Assembly (NCBI RefSeq): GCF_020985305.1
Contig: NZ_CP087588.1
Location: 682,001-746,000 of the forward strand
From: Croceicoccus sp. Ery15
GTDB taxonomy: Bacteria > Pseudomonadota > Alphaproteobacteria > Sphingomonadales > Sphingomonadaceae
Direction: 5' to 3'
Length of the DNA: 64,000 nt
Position 1 is the first letter of the stretch. Every line of letters begins with the position of its first letter. Positions 57,002 through 64,000 of this stretch are shown here, one piece after another. The position numbers and the translations under genes are program-made. The notes under the pieces were generated by a model, which searched no databases, was not told the origin of the DNA, and saw nothing but the letters and a program-made list of their open reading frames with translations.

Positions 57002-57538
57002 ATGGCGAGCGGGCTTGCCTTTCTTGCAGCGATCTTGCTCGGCAATAATGCCGTGCCCGCCGGGATGCCCGATACCCGCCCCGCCAGCGAACCCTTGGCA
57101 GAAGCCGCCATTTTCGCCGAAGCGTTTGACCCCGTTCAACATCAGGTACGGATCGAACGCCGCGTTATCGTGCGCATCACCCCTTTCAGCGCGCGCCGGG
57201 CCTCCAGCGAGATGTCGATACCCGCTCCCCAGTCGGCACCGCGCAATTTCACCGCCGCGACCGAGGTGAAGGGCGGCTGCATTCCGCTGTCCGAAGTGGC
57301 TGGCGTACAACTGGGCGAGGGGCGGCGGCTGTTGCTGTTCATGCGCGACCGGCGCGTGATAACCGCCAGCTTCGAACGGTCTTGTCCCGTACAGGGCTTT
57401 TATTCGGGGTTCTACGTCGAACGCCCCGCCGATGGCATGCTGTGCGCCGGACGAGAGAGATTGCACGCACGATCGGGCGCGGATTGTACCTTGGGCAGCT
57501 TTGCCGAGTTGCAGGAAAGCCAGAACGACGACGATTAG
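57002..57538 (+). CDS. Exported protein of unknown function
   Basis: 178 residues. A short hydrophobic start (MASGLAFLAAILLGNNAVPAG) may be a signal peptide or anchor. The mature part has HQVRIERRVIVRITPFSAR, CIPLSEVAGVQLGEGRRLLLFMRDRRVITASFERSCPVQGFYSGFYVE and a Cys-rich end, suggesting a small beta-rich domain with disulfides. Acidic C terminus (ESQNDDD). No homology is recalled. Divergent from the FAD dehydrogenase gene. Confidence 0.72.
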   Translation: MASGLAFLAAILLGNNAVPAGMPDTRPASEPLAEAAIFAEAFDPVQHQVRIERRVIVRITPFSARRASSEMSIPAPQSAPRNFTAATEVKGGCIPLSEVAGVQLGEGRRLLLFMRDRRVITASFERSCPVQGFYSGFYVERPADGMLCAGRERLHARSGADCTLGSFAELQESQNDDD

Positions 57539-57728
57539 GGTTTATGCGGGCCTCCGACTCGCGCTTTCCCTTGACTTTTCACCCGCTGCGCGCATAGGCG
57601 GCTGGCCGGTACGCCGGTGGTCGTTCCGACGGCGCGTTTTCGCGCATCCGGTGTCGCCCGTTTTGGCGAAAGTGGCTTTGCCCTTATCCGCCGCCCGTCC
57701 GTTTTGATACGTCCAACAGGATCACTGA

Positions 57729-59102
57729 ATGAAGTTTGCCGATCTCGGCCTCTCCGACGAATTGCTGCAATCGGTCGCCGCGGCCGGTTATGACGAGCCG
57801 ACCGCGATTCAGGCGCAGGCGATTCCTTCGGTACTGATGATGCGCGATCTGATCGGGATCGCCCAGACCGGCACGGGCAAGACGGCCAGCTTCGTTCTGC
57901 CGATGATCGACATTCTGGCGCATGGACGCCGCCGCGCGCGCATGCCGCGATCGCTGATCCTGGAACCGACGCGCGAACTGGCGGCGCAGGTGGCCGAGAA
58001 CTTTGAGAAATACGGTTCGAACCACGATCTGAAGATGGCACTGCTGATCGGCGGCGTGCAGATGGGCGATCAGGTCAAGGCGCTGGACGAAGGCGTCGAC
58101 GTGCTGATCGCCACGCCGGGCCGCCTGATGGATCTGTTCGAGCGTGGCAAGATATTGCTGACGGGTTGCGATCTTCTCGTCATCGACGAGGCGGACCGTA
58201 TGCTCGACATGGGGTTCATCCCCGATATCGAGAATATCTGCACCAAGTTGCCGCCCAACAGGCAGACGCTGTTGTTTTCGGCAACGATGCCGCCGCCGAT
58301 CAAGAAGCTGGCGGACAAGTTCCTCTCGAACCCCAAGTCGATCGAGGTCAGCCGCGCGGCCAGCACCAACAAGGATATCGAGCAATTCAAGGTTCGTACC
58401 TCTGCCCGCGCCAAGCGCGAGGTGCTGAGGAAGCTGCTGCGCGAGGATAACGTCAATACCGCGATCATCTTTGCCAATCGCAAGACCACTGTGCGCGAGC
58501 TGAACAAGAGCCTGCAGCGCCACGGTTTCGCGACTGGCGAGATCCACGGCGACATGGACCAGTCCGCGCGTCTGGCCGAACTTGCCCTGTTCAAGGAAGG
58601 CAAGATCAACATCCTGTGCGCCAGCGACGTTGCCGCGCGCGGACTGGACGTTAAGGGCGTCAGCCATGTCTTCAACTTCGATACGCCGTGGCACCCGGAC
58701 GATTACGTGCACCGCATCGGCCGCACCGGCCGCGCCGGTGCCAAGGGCCGCGCGTTCACTTTCGTAACGGCAGAAGATGCCGAGGCGGTCGCCAATGTCG
58801 AGAAGCTGACCGGCGCGGAAATTCCGGTGTTCGAATTGACCGACAGCGAACCCGAGCACGAAGAGCGCGAAGAAAAGCGCGAACGCAAGCCGCGTGGCGA
58901 CAGGTCGCGCGGCGACAAGCCCCGCAGCGGCAAAACTGGACGCGAGTCGAAGCCGGGGAGCGAGGACGTCCCGGTGCGTGCGCGGGAATCCAACCGCAAG
59001 GAAGCCCCCCGCCGCGAACGCCGCGATCAGCGTGAAGAACCGAGCAAGCCCGGCGAATGGAACGGCCCGATCCCCGATTTTCTCGGTGTATCGGCGGGTT
59101 GA
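57729..59102 (+). CDS. rhlE: DEAD-box RNA helicase (RhlE type)
   Basis: 457 residues. Q motif and motif I (AQTGTGKT, 45-52), PTREL, TPGR, VIDEADRMLDMGF, SATMP, RGLD, HRIGRTGRAG are all present, covering the complete DEAD-box set. A C-terminal basic tail (EEREEKRERKPRGDRSRGD...) is typical of RhlE-like proteins involved in ribosome maturation or RNA decay. It is convergent with uvrD, which lies 27 bases beyond its stop. AGGA lies upstream of the ATG. Confidence 0.94.
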   Translation: MKFADLGLSDELLQSVAAAGYDEPTAIQAQAIPSVLMMRDLIGIAQTGTGKTASFVLPMIDILAHGRRRARMPRSLILEPTRELAAQVAENFEKYGSNHDLKMALLIGGVQMGDQVKALDEGVDVLIATPGRLMDLFERGKILLTGCDLLVIDEADRMLDMGFIPDIENICTKLPPNRQTLLFSATMPPPIKKLADKFLSNPKSIEVSRAASTNKDIEQFKVRTSARAKREVLRKLLREDNVNTAIIFANRKTTVRELNKSLQRHGFATGEIHGDMDQSARLAELALFKEGKINILCASDVAARGLDVKGVSHVFNFDTPWHPDDYVHRIGRTGRAGAKGRAFTFVTAEDAEAVANVEKLTGAEIPVFELTDSEPEHEEREEKRERKPRGDRSRGDKPRSGKTGRESKPGSEDVPVRARESNRKEAPRRERRDQREEPSKPGEWNGPIPDFLGVSAG

Positions 59103-59129
59103 TCCTGCAGGTTTCGGGGTAATGGCCCG

Positions 59130-61454
59130 CTAGTCGGCGGGCTTTACGAAACTGTCGAGCAGGCGCTTCGTACCCGCCTGTTCGAAGTCGATCTCCAGCT
59201 TGTTGCCTTCTTGCGCGACAACCGCGCCATAGCCGAACTTGTCGTGAAACACGCGCTGCCCGATGGCAATATCGGTGCGCGGCTTCGCGGCAAAGCTGGC
59301 GGCGCTGCGATGTGTTTCGGCAATGCGTTTGGGTGCGGGATCGAACTGCCCCTGCGAAGCGCGGCGGAAACCCGGACCACGCGTCATGGTGCGCGCAGGC
59401 TGCGCTGCGGCGACATGGGCGAACGGATCGTCACGCTCGGTAAAACTGGCCCGCCACAATGATGCGCCGCCTGTCATCGTCGTTTCGATATCGACCATTT
59501 CTTCGGGCAATTCCTCGATAAATCGAGAGGGGATGGCGCTGCTCCACTGGCCATAGATGCGGCGGTTCGCGGCATGCAGGATGGTGCAGCGCTTGCGCGC
59601 GCGCGTGATCGCAACATAGGCAAGCCGGCGCTCTTCCTCCAGCGACTTCAATCCGCCCTCGTCGATCGCGCGCTGCGACGGGAAGACCCCTTCTTCCCAG
59701 CCGGGCAGGAACACATAGTCGAATTCCAGTCCCTTGGCGGCATGCATCGTCATGATGGTGATCGTGTCGGCATCGTCTGCCGCATCATTGTCCATCACCA
59801 GCGACACATGCTCCAGAAATGCGCCGAGGGTTTCATATTCCTCCATCGCGCGGGCCAGTTCGGACAGGTTTTCAAGCCTGCCCGCCGCCTCGGTGCTCTT
59901 TTCGGCCTGCAGAGCTTCGGTATAACCGCTTTCGTCCAGCACCACGCGGGCAAGCTCGGCAGGGGCCAATGTCTTCGCTTCCTCGCGCCAGCGGGCGAAA
60001 TGGCGCATCAGATCCAGCACCGTATTGCGCGCACGGGCAGGCAATTCGTCGGTATCGCAAATATCGAGCGCGGCGGCAGCCAGCGGCATATCCGCATGGC
60101 GCGCATGGCGATGCAGCTTTTCCAGCGCCTTTTGGCCCAAGCCGCGTTTCGGCGTGTTGTAAATCCGTTCGAACGCCAGATCGTCCGACGGCTGTGCGAT
60201 CACGCGCAGATAGGCGAGAGCATCGCGGATCTCTGCCCGTTCGTAAAAGCGGAAACCGCCGATGATGCGATAGTTGAGGCCGATCTGGATGAAGCGGTCC
60301 TCGAACTCGCGTGTCTGGAACTGGGCACGCACAAGGATGGCCGTGCTGGACAGGCGGATGCCGCCGCGCATCAGCGCCTCGGCCTCTTCGCCCACGCGGC
60401 GGGCTTCCTCGGGACCGTCCCACACGCCGATCACGCGCAGCTTCTCCCCCTCGGGCTTTTCGGTCCACAGCGTCTTGCCAAGCCGCTCGCTATTCGCGCC
60501 GATCAGCGTGGAGGCAGCAGCAAGGATCTGCGGAGTCGAGCGATAGTTCTGTTCCAGCTTGATGATCTTCGCGCCGGGAAAATCACGTTCGAACCGCAGG
60601 ATATTGGCGACTTCCGCGCCGCGCCACGAATAGATCGACTGATCGTCGTCACCCACCACGCAGATATTGTGGCCAGCGTCGCCCTTCACTTCGGCCAGCA
60701 GGCGAAGCCACAGATACTGGACGGTATTGGTGTCCTGATATTCGTCCACCATGATATATTTGAAACGGCGACGATATTCGGAAAGCACGTCGGCGTGCTT
60801 TTTCAGGATCGTCACCATATGAAGCAGCAGATCGCCGAAATCACAGGCGTTCAGCGCCCTGAGCCGGTCCTGATACAGGCGATACATCTGCTCGCCGCGG
60901 CCATTGGCATAGGCCTCGTTTTCCACCGCATCCAGGTCGCCGGGCAGCAGGCCGCGGTTCTTCCAGCGATCGATCAGTCCGGCTAGCTGACGCGCGGGCC
61001 AGCGCTTTTCATCAAGGTCGTTGGCATTGATCAGCTGCTTCAACAGCCGGATCTGATCGTCGGTGTCGATGATCGTGTAATTGGATTGCAGGCCGACCAG
61101 TTCGGCATGTTTGCGCAGCATACGGGCGGCGATGGCGTGAAACGTGCCCAGCCACGGCATCCCCTCAACCGCAGGGCCGATCAGATTGCCAACGCGCTCG
61201 CGCATCTCGCGCGCGGCCTTGTTGGTAAAGGTGACGCACAGAATTTCGCCGGGCCATGCGCGGCGGCTGGCGACCAGATGCGCAAGTCGTGCGGTTAACG
61301 CCGCCGTCTTGCCGGTGCCTGCGCCCGCCAGCATCAGCACCGGCCCCTCGGTCGTCAGCACCGCCTCTCGCTGCGGGTCGTTCAACCCCTGCAGCCACGG
61401 CTCACCCTGATGGACCGGTGGTGTGCGCGGGGGCGTAAGGGCATTGTCGGACAT
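59130..61454 (-). CDS. uvrD: DNA helicase II, UvrD/PcrA family
   Basis: 774 residues, superfamily 1 helicase. Walker A GAGTGKTAALTARL (about 42-55), VDEYQDTNTVQYLWL, VGDDDQSIYSWRGAE, TIMTMHAAKGLEF and VAITRARKR are intact, with a Tudor-like C terminus (GQRVFHDKFGYGAVVAQEGNKLEIDFEQAG). Unwinds DNA in nucleotide excision and mismatch repair. A LexA box ends three bases before the ATG, and no Shine-Dalgarno precedes it, so start-site use may be leaderless or an internal start may be used. Confidence 0.95.
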   Translation of the reverse strand: MSDNALTPPRTPPVHQGEPWLQGLNDPQREAVLTTEGPVLMLAGAGTGKTAALTARLAHLVASRRAWPGEILCVTFTNKAAREMRERVGNLIGPAVEGMPWLGTFHAIAARMLRKHAELVGLQSNYTIIDTDDQIRLLKQLINANDLDEKRWPARQLAGLIDRWKNRGLLPGDLDAVENEAYANGRGEQMYRLYQDRLRALNACDFGDLLLHMVTILKKHADVLSEYRRRFKYIMVDEYQDTNTVQYLWLRLLAEVKGDAGHNICVVGDDDQSIYSWRGAEVANILRFERDFPGAKIIKLEQNYRSTPQILAAASTLIGANSERLGKTLWTEKPEGEKLRVIGVWDGPEEARRVGEEAEALMRGGIRLSSTAILVRAQFQTREFEDRFIQIGLNYRIIGGFRFYERAEIRDALAYLRVIAQPSDDLAFERIYNTPKRGLGQKALEKLHRHARHADMPLAAAALDICDTDELPARARNTVLDLMRHFARWREEAKTLAPAELARVVLDESGYTEALQAEKSTEAAGRLENLSELARAMEEYETLGAFLEHVSLVMDNDAADDADTITIMTMHAAKGLEFDYVFLPGWEEGVFPSQRAIDEGGLKSLEEERRLAYVAITRARKRCTILHAANRRIYGQWSSAIPSRFIEELPEEMVDIETTMTGGASLWRASFTERDDPFAHVAAAQPARTMTRGPGFRRASQGQFDPAPKRIAETHRSAASFAAKPRTDIAIGQRVFHDKFGYGAVVAQEGNKLEIDFEQAGTKRLLDSFVKPAD

Positions 61455-61457
61455 GGT

Positions 61458-61472
61458 GAACAGTTAGGGAAC
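61458..61472 (-). promoter_or_regulatory. LexA (SOS) box at the uvrD start
   Basis: GTTCCCTAACTGTTC on the minus strand (GAACAGTTAGGGAAC on plus) matches the alphaproteobacterial LexA box perfectly and ends three bases before the uvrD ATG. It lies in a 154-base divergent region with an exported-protein gene. Confidence 0.85.
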
Positions 61473-61608
61473 GAAACCCCGTCGCGCAAGCCGGAGAGCG
61501 GCCATTGCCAACCAACTTCCCCGGAACGATTTACCGAATGGAAACGTAGAAAAGGCAAGGAAGAGGCCAAGTTCAACGAGAGGCCGTGGCAAACGAAGGA
61601 GAGCCCTC

Positions 61609-62172
61609 ATGCGAAAACTCATTCTGACCGGAGCCGCGCTGATGCTTGGCACGGCACCGGTTGCCATTCAGGCGCAGCCCGCGGCGATCCAGCTGACCGA
61701 AGCACAACAGTCGGAATATGCCGGTTGGTCCGATGCGAAAAAGGCCGAATTCGCGACATGGCCGACCAGCTATCAGGCCTATTACTGGGGCCTGACGCCG
61801 ACGCAGCAAGACGCCTATTGGACGCTGCCCATCGAGCGACGTGCGCAGCTTGCCGCCATGGCGCCCGCCGAAGAGGCACAGGCGTGGAGCGAGATCGAGG
61901 CGAAATTCGCCGCCGATTCGACGGCTGGCACGGTCGAACCGGTCTATCTGATGCAAAGCAACGAAATGTCGCAGGCCGCACCCCCTGCGCAGGCGGGCGA
62001 GTATCCCGTCTGCAGCGACGGCATGACCGACGGCTGCATCAACCCGCGCGAGGCGGGCAAGGATTACGGGAATGTCCCGCTGGATTACTGGCCGGGCAAA
62101 CCCGCCAGCCAGATGACGCCTGAGGAAAAGATGCAGCACCAGAAGGCACAGGCCGCCCCGCCGCAGCCATAG
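61609..62172 (+). CDS. Exported protein of unknown function
   Basis: 187 residues. Signal peptide (about 1-22, AQA cleavage), then a domain with three repeats around AQQSEYAGWSDAKKAEFATW and AYYWGLTPTQQDAYWTL, and a Pro/Gln-rich C terminus ending APPQP. GGAG lies six bases before the ATG. Followed by a rho-independent terminator; single-gene unit. Role unknown; similar short Trp/Tyr-rich exported proteins are common in this group (memory, unverified). Confidence 0.8.
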   Translation: MRKLILTGAALMLGTAPVAIQAQPAAIQLTEAQQSEYAGWSDAKKAEFATWPTSYQAYYWGLTPTQQDAYWTLPIERRAQLAAMAPAEEAQAWSEIEAKFAADSTAGTVEPVYLMQSNEMSQAAPPAQAGEYPVCSDGMTDGCINPREAGKDYGNVPLDYWPGKPASQMTPEEKMQHQKAQAAPPQP

Positions 62173-62238
62173 GGTTTTTGCGTTCTTCGCGCAGCCTGTG
62201 GGGGCATTCGGCGGCGCGCGGGACGCACAGGGGGAGGA

Positions 62239-62270
62239 GGGCGGTCCGCCATCGGTGTGGCCGCCCTTTT
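62239..62270 (+). terminator. Terminator after the exported-protein gene
   Basis: GGGCGGTC pairs with GGCCGCCC (one G-U) around a 12-base loop and is followed by TTTT. It lies about 67 bases past the stop of the 61609 gene. Confidence 0.75.
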
Positions 62271-62281
62271 CCTGTTCCGGA

Positions 62282-62851
62282 TCAATCGGCCCTGCGCAAC
62301 AAATGCAGCCGTGCCTTGCCGCAATCGCGGACGGTCTCTGCCTCGAAACCCTTGACGGTAACATCCTCGTCGCGGCCGGTTTCGATGCTGATCCAGGTGG
62401 CCGGCGCGATCCATCCGATCCGGTTGAGCCTGTCCAGCGCCACCGCGCCCGCACCGGTGCCATAGGGCGGGTCCATCAGCAACAGATCGGGTGCATCGTC
62501 GGTTTTCGTCAGCGAGAGCACCGATCCCGCGCGGACATCGCATCGCGGCTGGGCCTGAAGGGTGGCGATATTGCCGCGCAGGGCGCGGATCGCGGCGGGG
62601 TCCTGCTCGACAAACAGGGCGCGCGCCGCTCCGCGTGACAATGCCTCCAGCCCCAATGCGCCGGAACCGGCGAACAGATCGGCCACGAACAGCCCTTCGA
62701 AACTGCCCAGGCGGCTGAGCAGCATCGAAAACAAGGCCTCGCGCGTGCGGTCAGCAGTGGGGCGGGTCGCATCGCCTTCGGGTGCGTTTAAACGCCGACC
62801 GCGCCAATCGCCCGCAATGATGCGCAGGCCCGTGGGCTTACCCTGCTTCAC
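62282..62851 (-). CDS. rsmD: 16S rRNA (guanine-N2)-methyltransferase RsmD
   Basis: 189 residues. RsmD motifs GDWRGRRL, TADRTREALFSML, DLFAGSGALGLEALSRGA (SAM-binding) and the catalytic LLMDPPYGTG are present. Methylates guanine 966 (E. coli numbering) in the small ribosomal subunit RNA. Starts with a GTG that overlaps the pseudouridine synthase stop by four bases (GTGA), so the two are coupled. Confidence 0.94.
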   Translation of the reverse strand: MKQGKPTGLRIIAGDWRGRRLNAPEGDATRPTADRTREALFSMLLSRLGSFEGLFVADLFAGSGALGLEALSRGAARALFVEQDPAAIRALRGNIATLQAQPRCDVRAGSVLSLTKTDDAPDLLLMDPPYGTGAGAVALDRLNRIGWIAPATWISIETGRDEDVTVKGFEAETVRDCGKARLHLLRRAD

Positions 62852-63741
62852 GCGCCCTTGTCCGTCTTCAGCGCCTTGCGCAGCCGCTCGACATCCTTTT
62901 GCGGCACTTCAGCCGCTTGCCCGCGGGCCAGATCGCCCAGCACGAACGGGCCATAGGACAGGCGCAACAGGCGCGATACTTTCAGGCCGAGATGCTCCAG
63001 CACGCGGCGAACCTCGCGGTTCTTGCCTTCGGTCAGGGTCAGCTCGATCCATTGGTTGCGGCCCGTCCGACGCTCCATATTCGCATCGATCTGGCCATAG
63101 TGGATGCCGTCGATCTCGATCCCGTCCATCAACCCTTCCAGATCGTTCTGGGTGATGTCGCCGAAGGTGCGGGCGCGATAGGTGCGGGGCACGCCCGTGG
63201 CGGGCAATTCAAGCGCGCGCTTCAACTCGCCATCGTTGGTAAGGAGCAGCAAGCCCTCTGTATTGAGGTCGAGCCTGCCGACCGGCATCAGCCGCGGCGC
63301 GCCTGCAGGCAGGGCATTGCGCAAGGCGGTGTAGATCGTGGGCCGACCGGCGGGATCACGCTCCGCCGTCAACAGGCCCTGCGGCTTGTGAAACCGGAAC
63401 AGGCGCGCCTGTTCGGGCGCGGCGACCGGTTTTCCGTCCACGGTCACGCCTTTCAGGCTGGTCAGCACGGTCGCGGGCGTGTCCAGCACCTTGCCGTCGA
63501 TCGCGATGCGCCCGTCCTCGATCATGCGCTCCACCTCGCGGCGGGAGGCAATGCCAGCGCGGGCAAGCAATTTGGCGATCCGGTCCCCGTCGCGCTTCGG
63601 CAAATCGGGGGAGGGCGGTGTCGGTCCTTTCGCGCGCGGCTTTGCGGGGCCGCGGGCGGGGCGGCGGGTGCCGGACTTGCCGCCCGCGTTGCCGCGTGAG
63701 GGCCGGTTGTTGCGCGTAGGGGGGCGTTTGTCGCCGGTCAC
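62848..63741 (-). CDS. rluB: Pseudouridine synthase, RluB/RsuA type
   Basis: 297 residues from a GTG at 63741, chosen because the protein before it has no resemblance to the family. A basic N-terminal extension precedes an S4 domain (KRDGDRIAKLLARAGIASRREVERMIEDGRI, quoted in part) and the catalytic module GRLDLNTEGLLLLTNDGELKRAL (catalytic Asp in RLDLN) and a C-terminal EGKNREVRRVL. It isomerises uridine in rRNA. Coupled to rsmD downstream. Confidence 0.9.
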   Translation of the reverse strand: MTGDKRPPTRNNRPSRGNAGGKSGTRRPARGPAKPRAKGPTPPSPDLPKRDGDRIAKLLARAGIASRREVERMIEDGRIAIDGKVLDTPATVLTSLKGVTVDGKPVAAPEQARLFRFHKPQGLLTAERDPAGRPTIYTALRNALPAGAPRLMPVGRLDLNTEGLLLLTNDGELKRALELPATGVPRTYRARTFGDITQNDLEGLMDGIEIDGIHYGQIDANMERRTGRNQWIELTLTEGKNREVRRVLEHLGLKVSRLLRLSYGPFVLGDLARGQAAEVPQKDVERLRKALKTDKGA

Positions 63742-63923
63742 ATGCAGTCGCCTGTCGTTAGGAAGGGTTCGTTCAGCCGCGCGCCATGCGCCATCGCGCA
63801 CTCTGGCGCAAGTCGGGTGACATGCTGGTCGGGGCCCGTGCAAGTCGGGTGACAAGCCGGGGGCGGCAATTGCGTGGCGGCGGCGAAGCGTTTTACACCG
63901 ATCCACCAATGCAAGGAGAGCGG

Positions 63924-64000
63924 ATGAGCAGCACCCCCGTCACCGGCGACACCGCGCCCGAAGCCGAAACGCCGCCGGCCCGGAAAAAACCCGGCTGGCG
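63924..64000 (+). CDS. N-terminal start of an unidentified gene (partial)
   Basis: AAGGAG lies five bases before an ATG at 63924. Only 25 residues are in the window, beginning MSSTPVTGDTAPEAET, hydrophilic with a KKPGW that suggests a following membrane segment. Too short to identify. Confidence 0.6.
   Translation, partial: MSSTPVTGDTAPEAETPPARKKPGW

Noticed and set aside
59574..60986. 470-codon frame on the plus strand opposite uvrD
   Set aside because: Antisense to helicase motifs.

Overview
The window is high-GC, densely packed chromosomal DNA of an alphaproteobacterium, most likely Sphingomonadales (probably Erythrobacteraceae). Indications are the mdh-sucD-sucA-sucB-lpdA order, CpdR, an eukaryote-type NADP isocitrate dehydrogenase, SapC and Tad-like proteins, an imuA/imuB/dnaE2 mutasome, and LexA boxes of the alphaproteobacterial form GAAC-N7-GAAC. 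The taxonomic placement is inference. I saw no phage, integrase, insertion sequence or CRISPR array.

Layout. 1-3.2 kb: the end of an unknown gene with its terminator, two paralogous exported proteins, and a coupled PepSY/UPF0126 membrane pair. 3.3-10.9 kb: a TCA operon on the minus strand (mdh, sucD, sucA, sucB, lpdA) that lacks sucC. 11.2-15.9 kb: a cobalamin riboswitch followed by a tightly overlapping B12 uptake operon (btuB-btuF-btuC-btuD). 15.9-19.4 kb: thpR, panB, a sodium-dependent transporter and a pyridoxamine-phosphate-oxidase-like protein. 19.5-29.7 kb: an SOS region with two perfect LexA boxes. The first precedes imuA-imuB. The second precedes a radical SAM protein with a C-terminal clamp-binding motif, a UdgX-type uracil-DNA binding protein, dnaE2 and an extensin-like M15-type peptidase. 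29.7-39.2 kb: the phosphate regulon (phoB, phoU, pstBACS, a phosphate-selective-type porin, phoR) with two Pho boxes.

39.4-43.7 kb: two tRNA-Glu genes and a paoABC-type periplasmic molybdenum aldehyde oxidoreductase. 43.7-49.4 kb: small proteins of unknown function, a GNAT-nitrilase fusion, icd and a quinone oxidoreductase. 49.4-52.5 kb: three Tad-like pseudopilin/VWA genes and tRNA-Val. 52.6-57.5 kb: cpdR, an N-formylglutamate amidohydrolase, an intergenic candidate small RNA with its own promoter and terminator, SapC, an FAD-linked D-2-hydroxyacid dehydrogenase and an exported protein. 57.7-64 kb: an RhlE-type helicase, uvrD with a third LexA box touching its start, an exported protein, rsmD, an RluB-type pseudouridine synthase, and the start of one more gene.

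The most interesting part is the SOS region. It joins the translesion mutasome to a radical SAM/UdgX pair of poorly known chemistry under LexA boxes of identical form. In addition the UdgX carries a pentapeptide-repeat insertion directly before its uracil-capturing KRRLH loop, and the radical SAM protein ends in QLDLF. The second is the candidate small RNA between the N-formylglutamate amidohydrolase and SapC genes. All protein functions are read from motifs and family memory; no database search was run.
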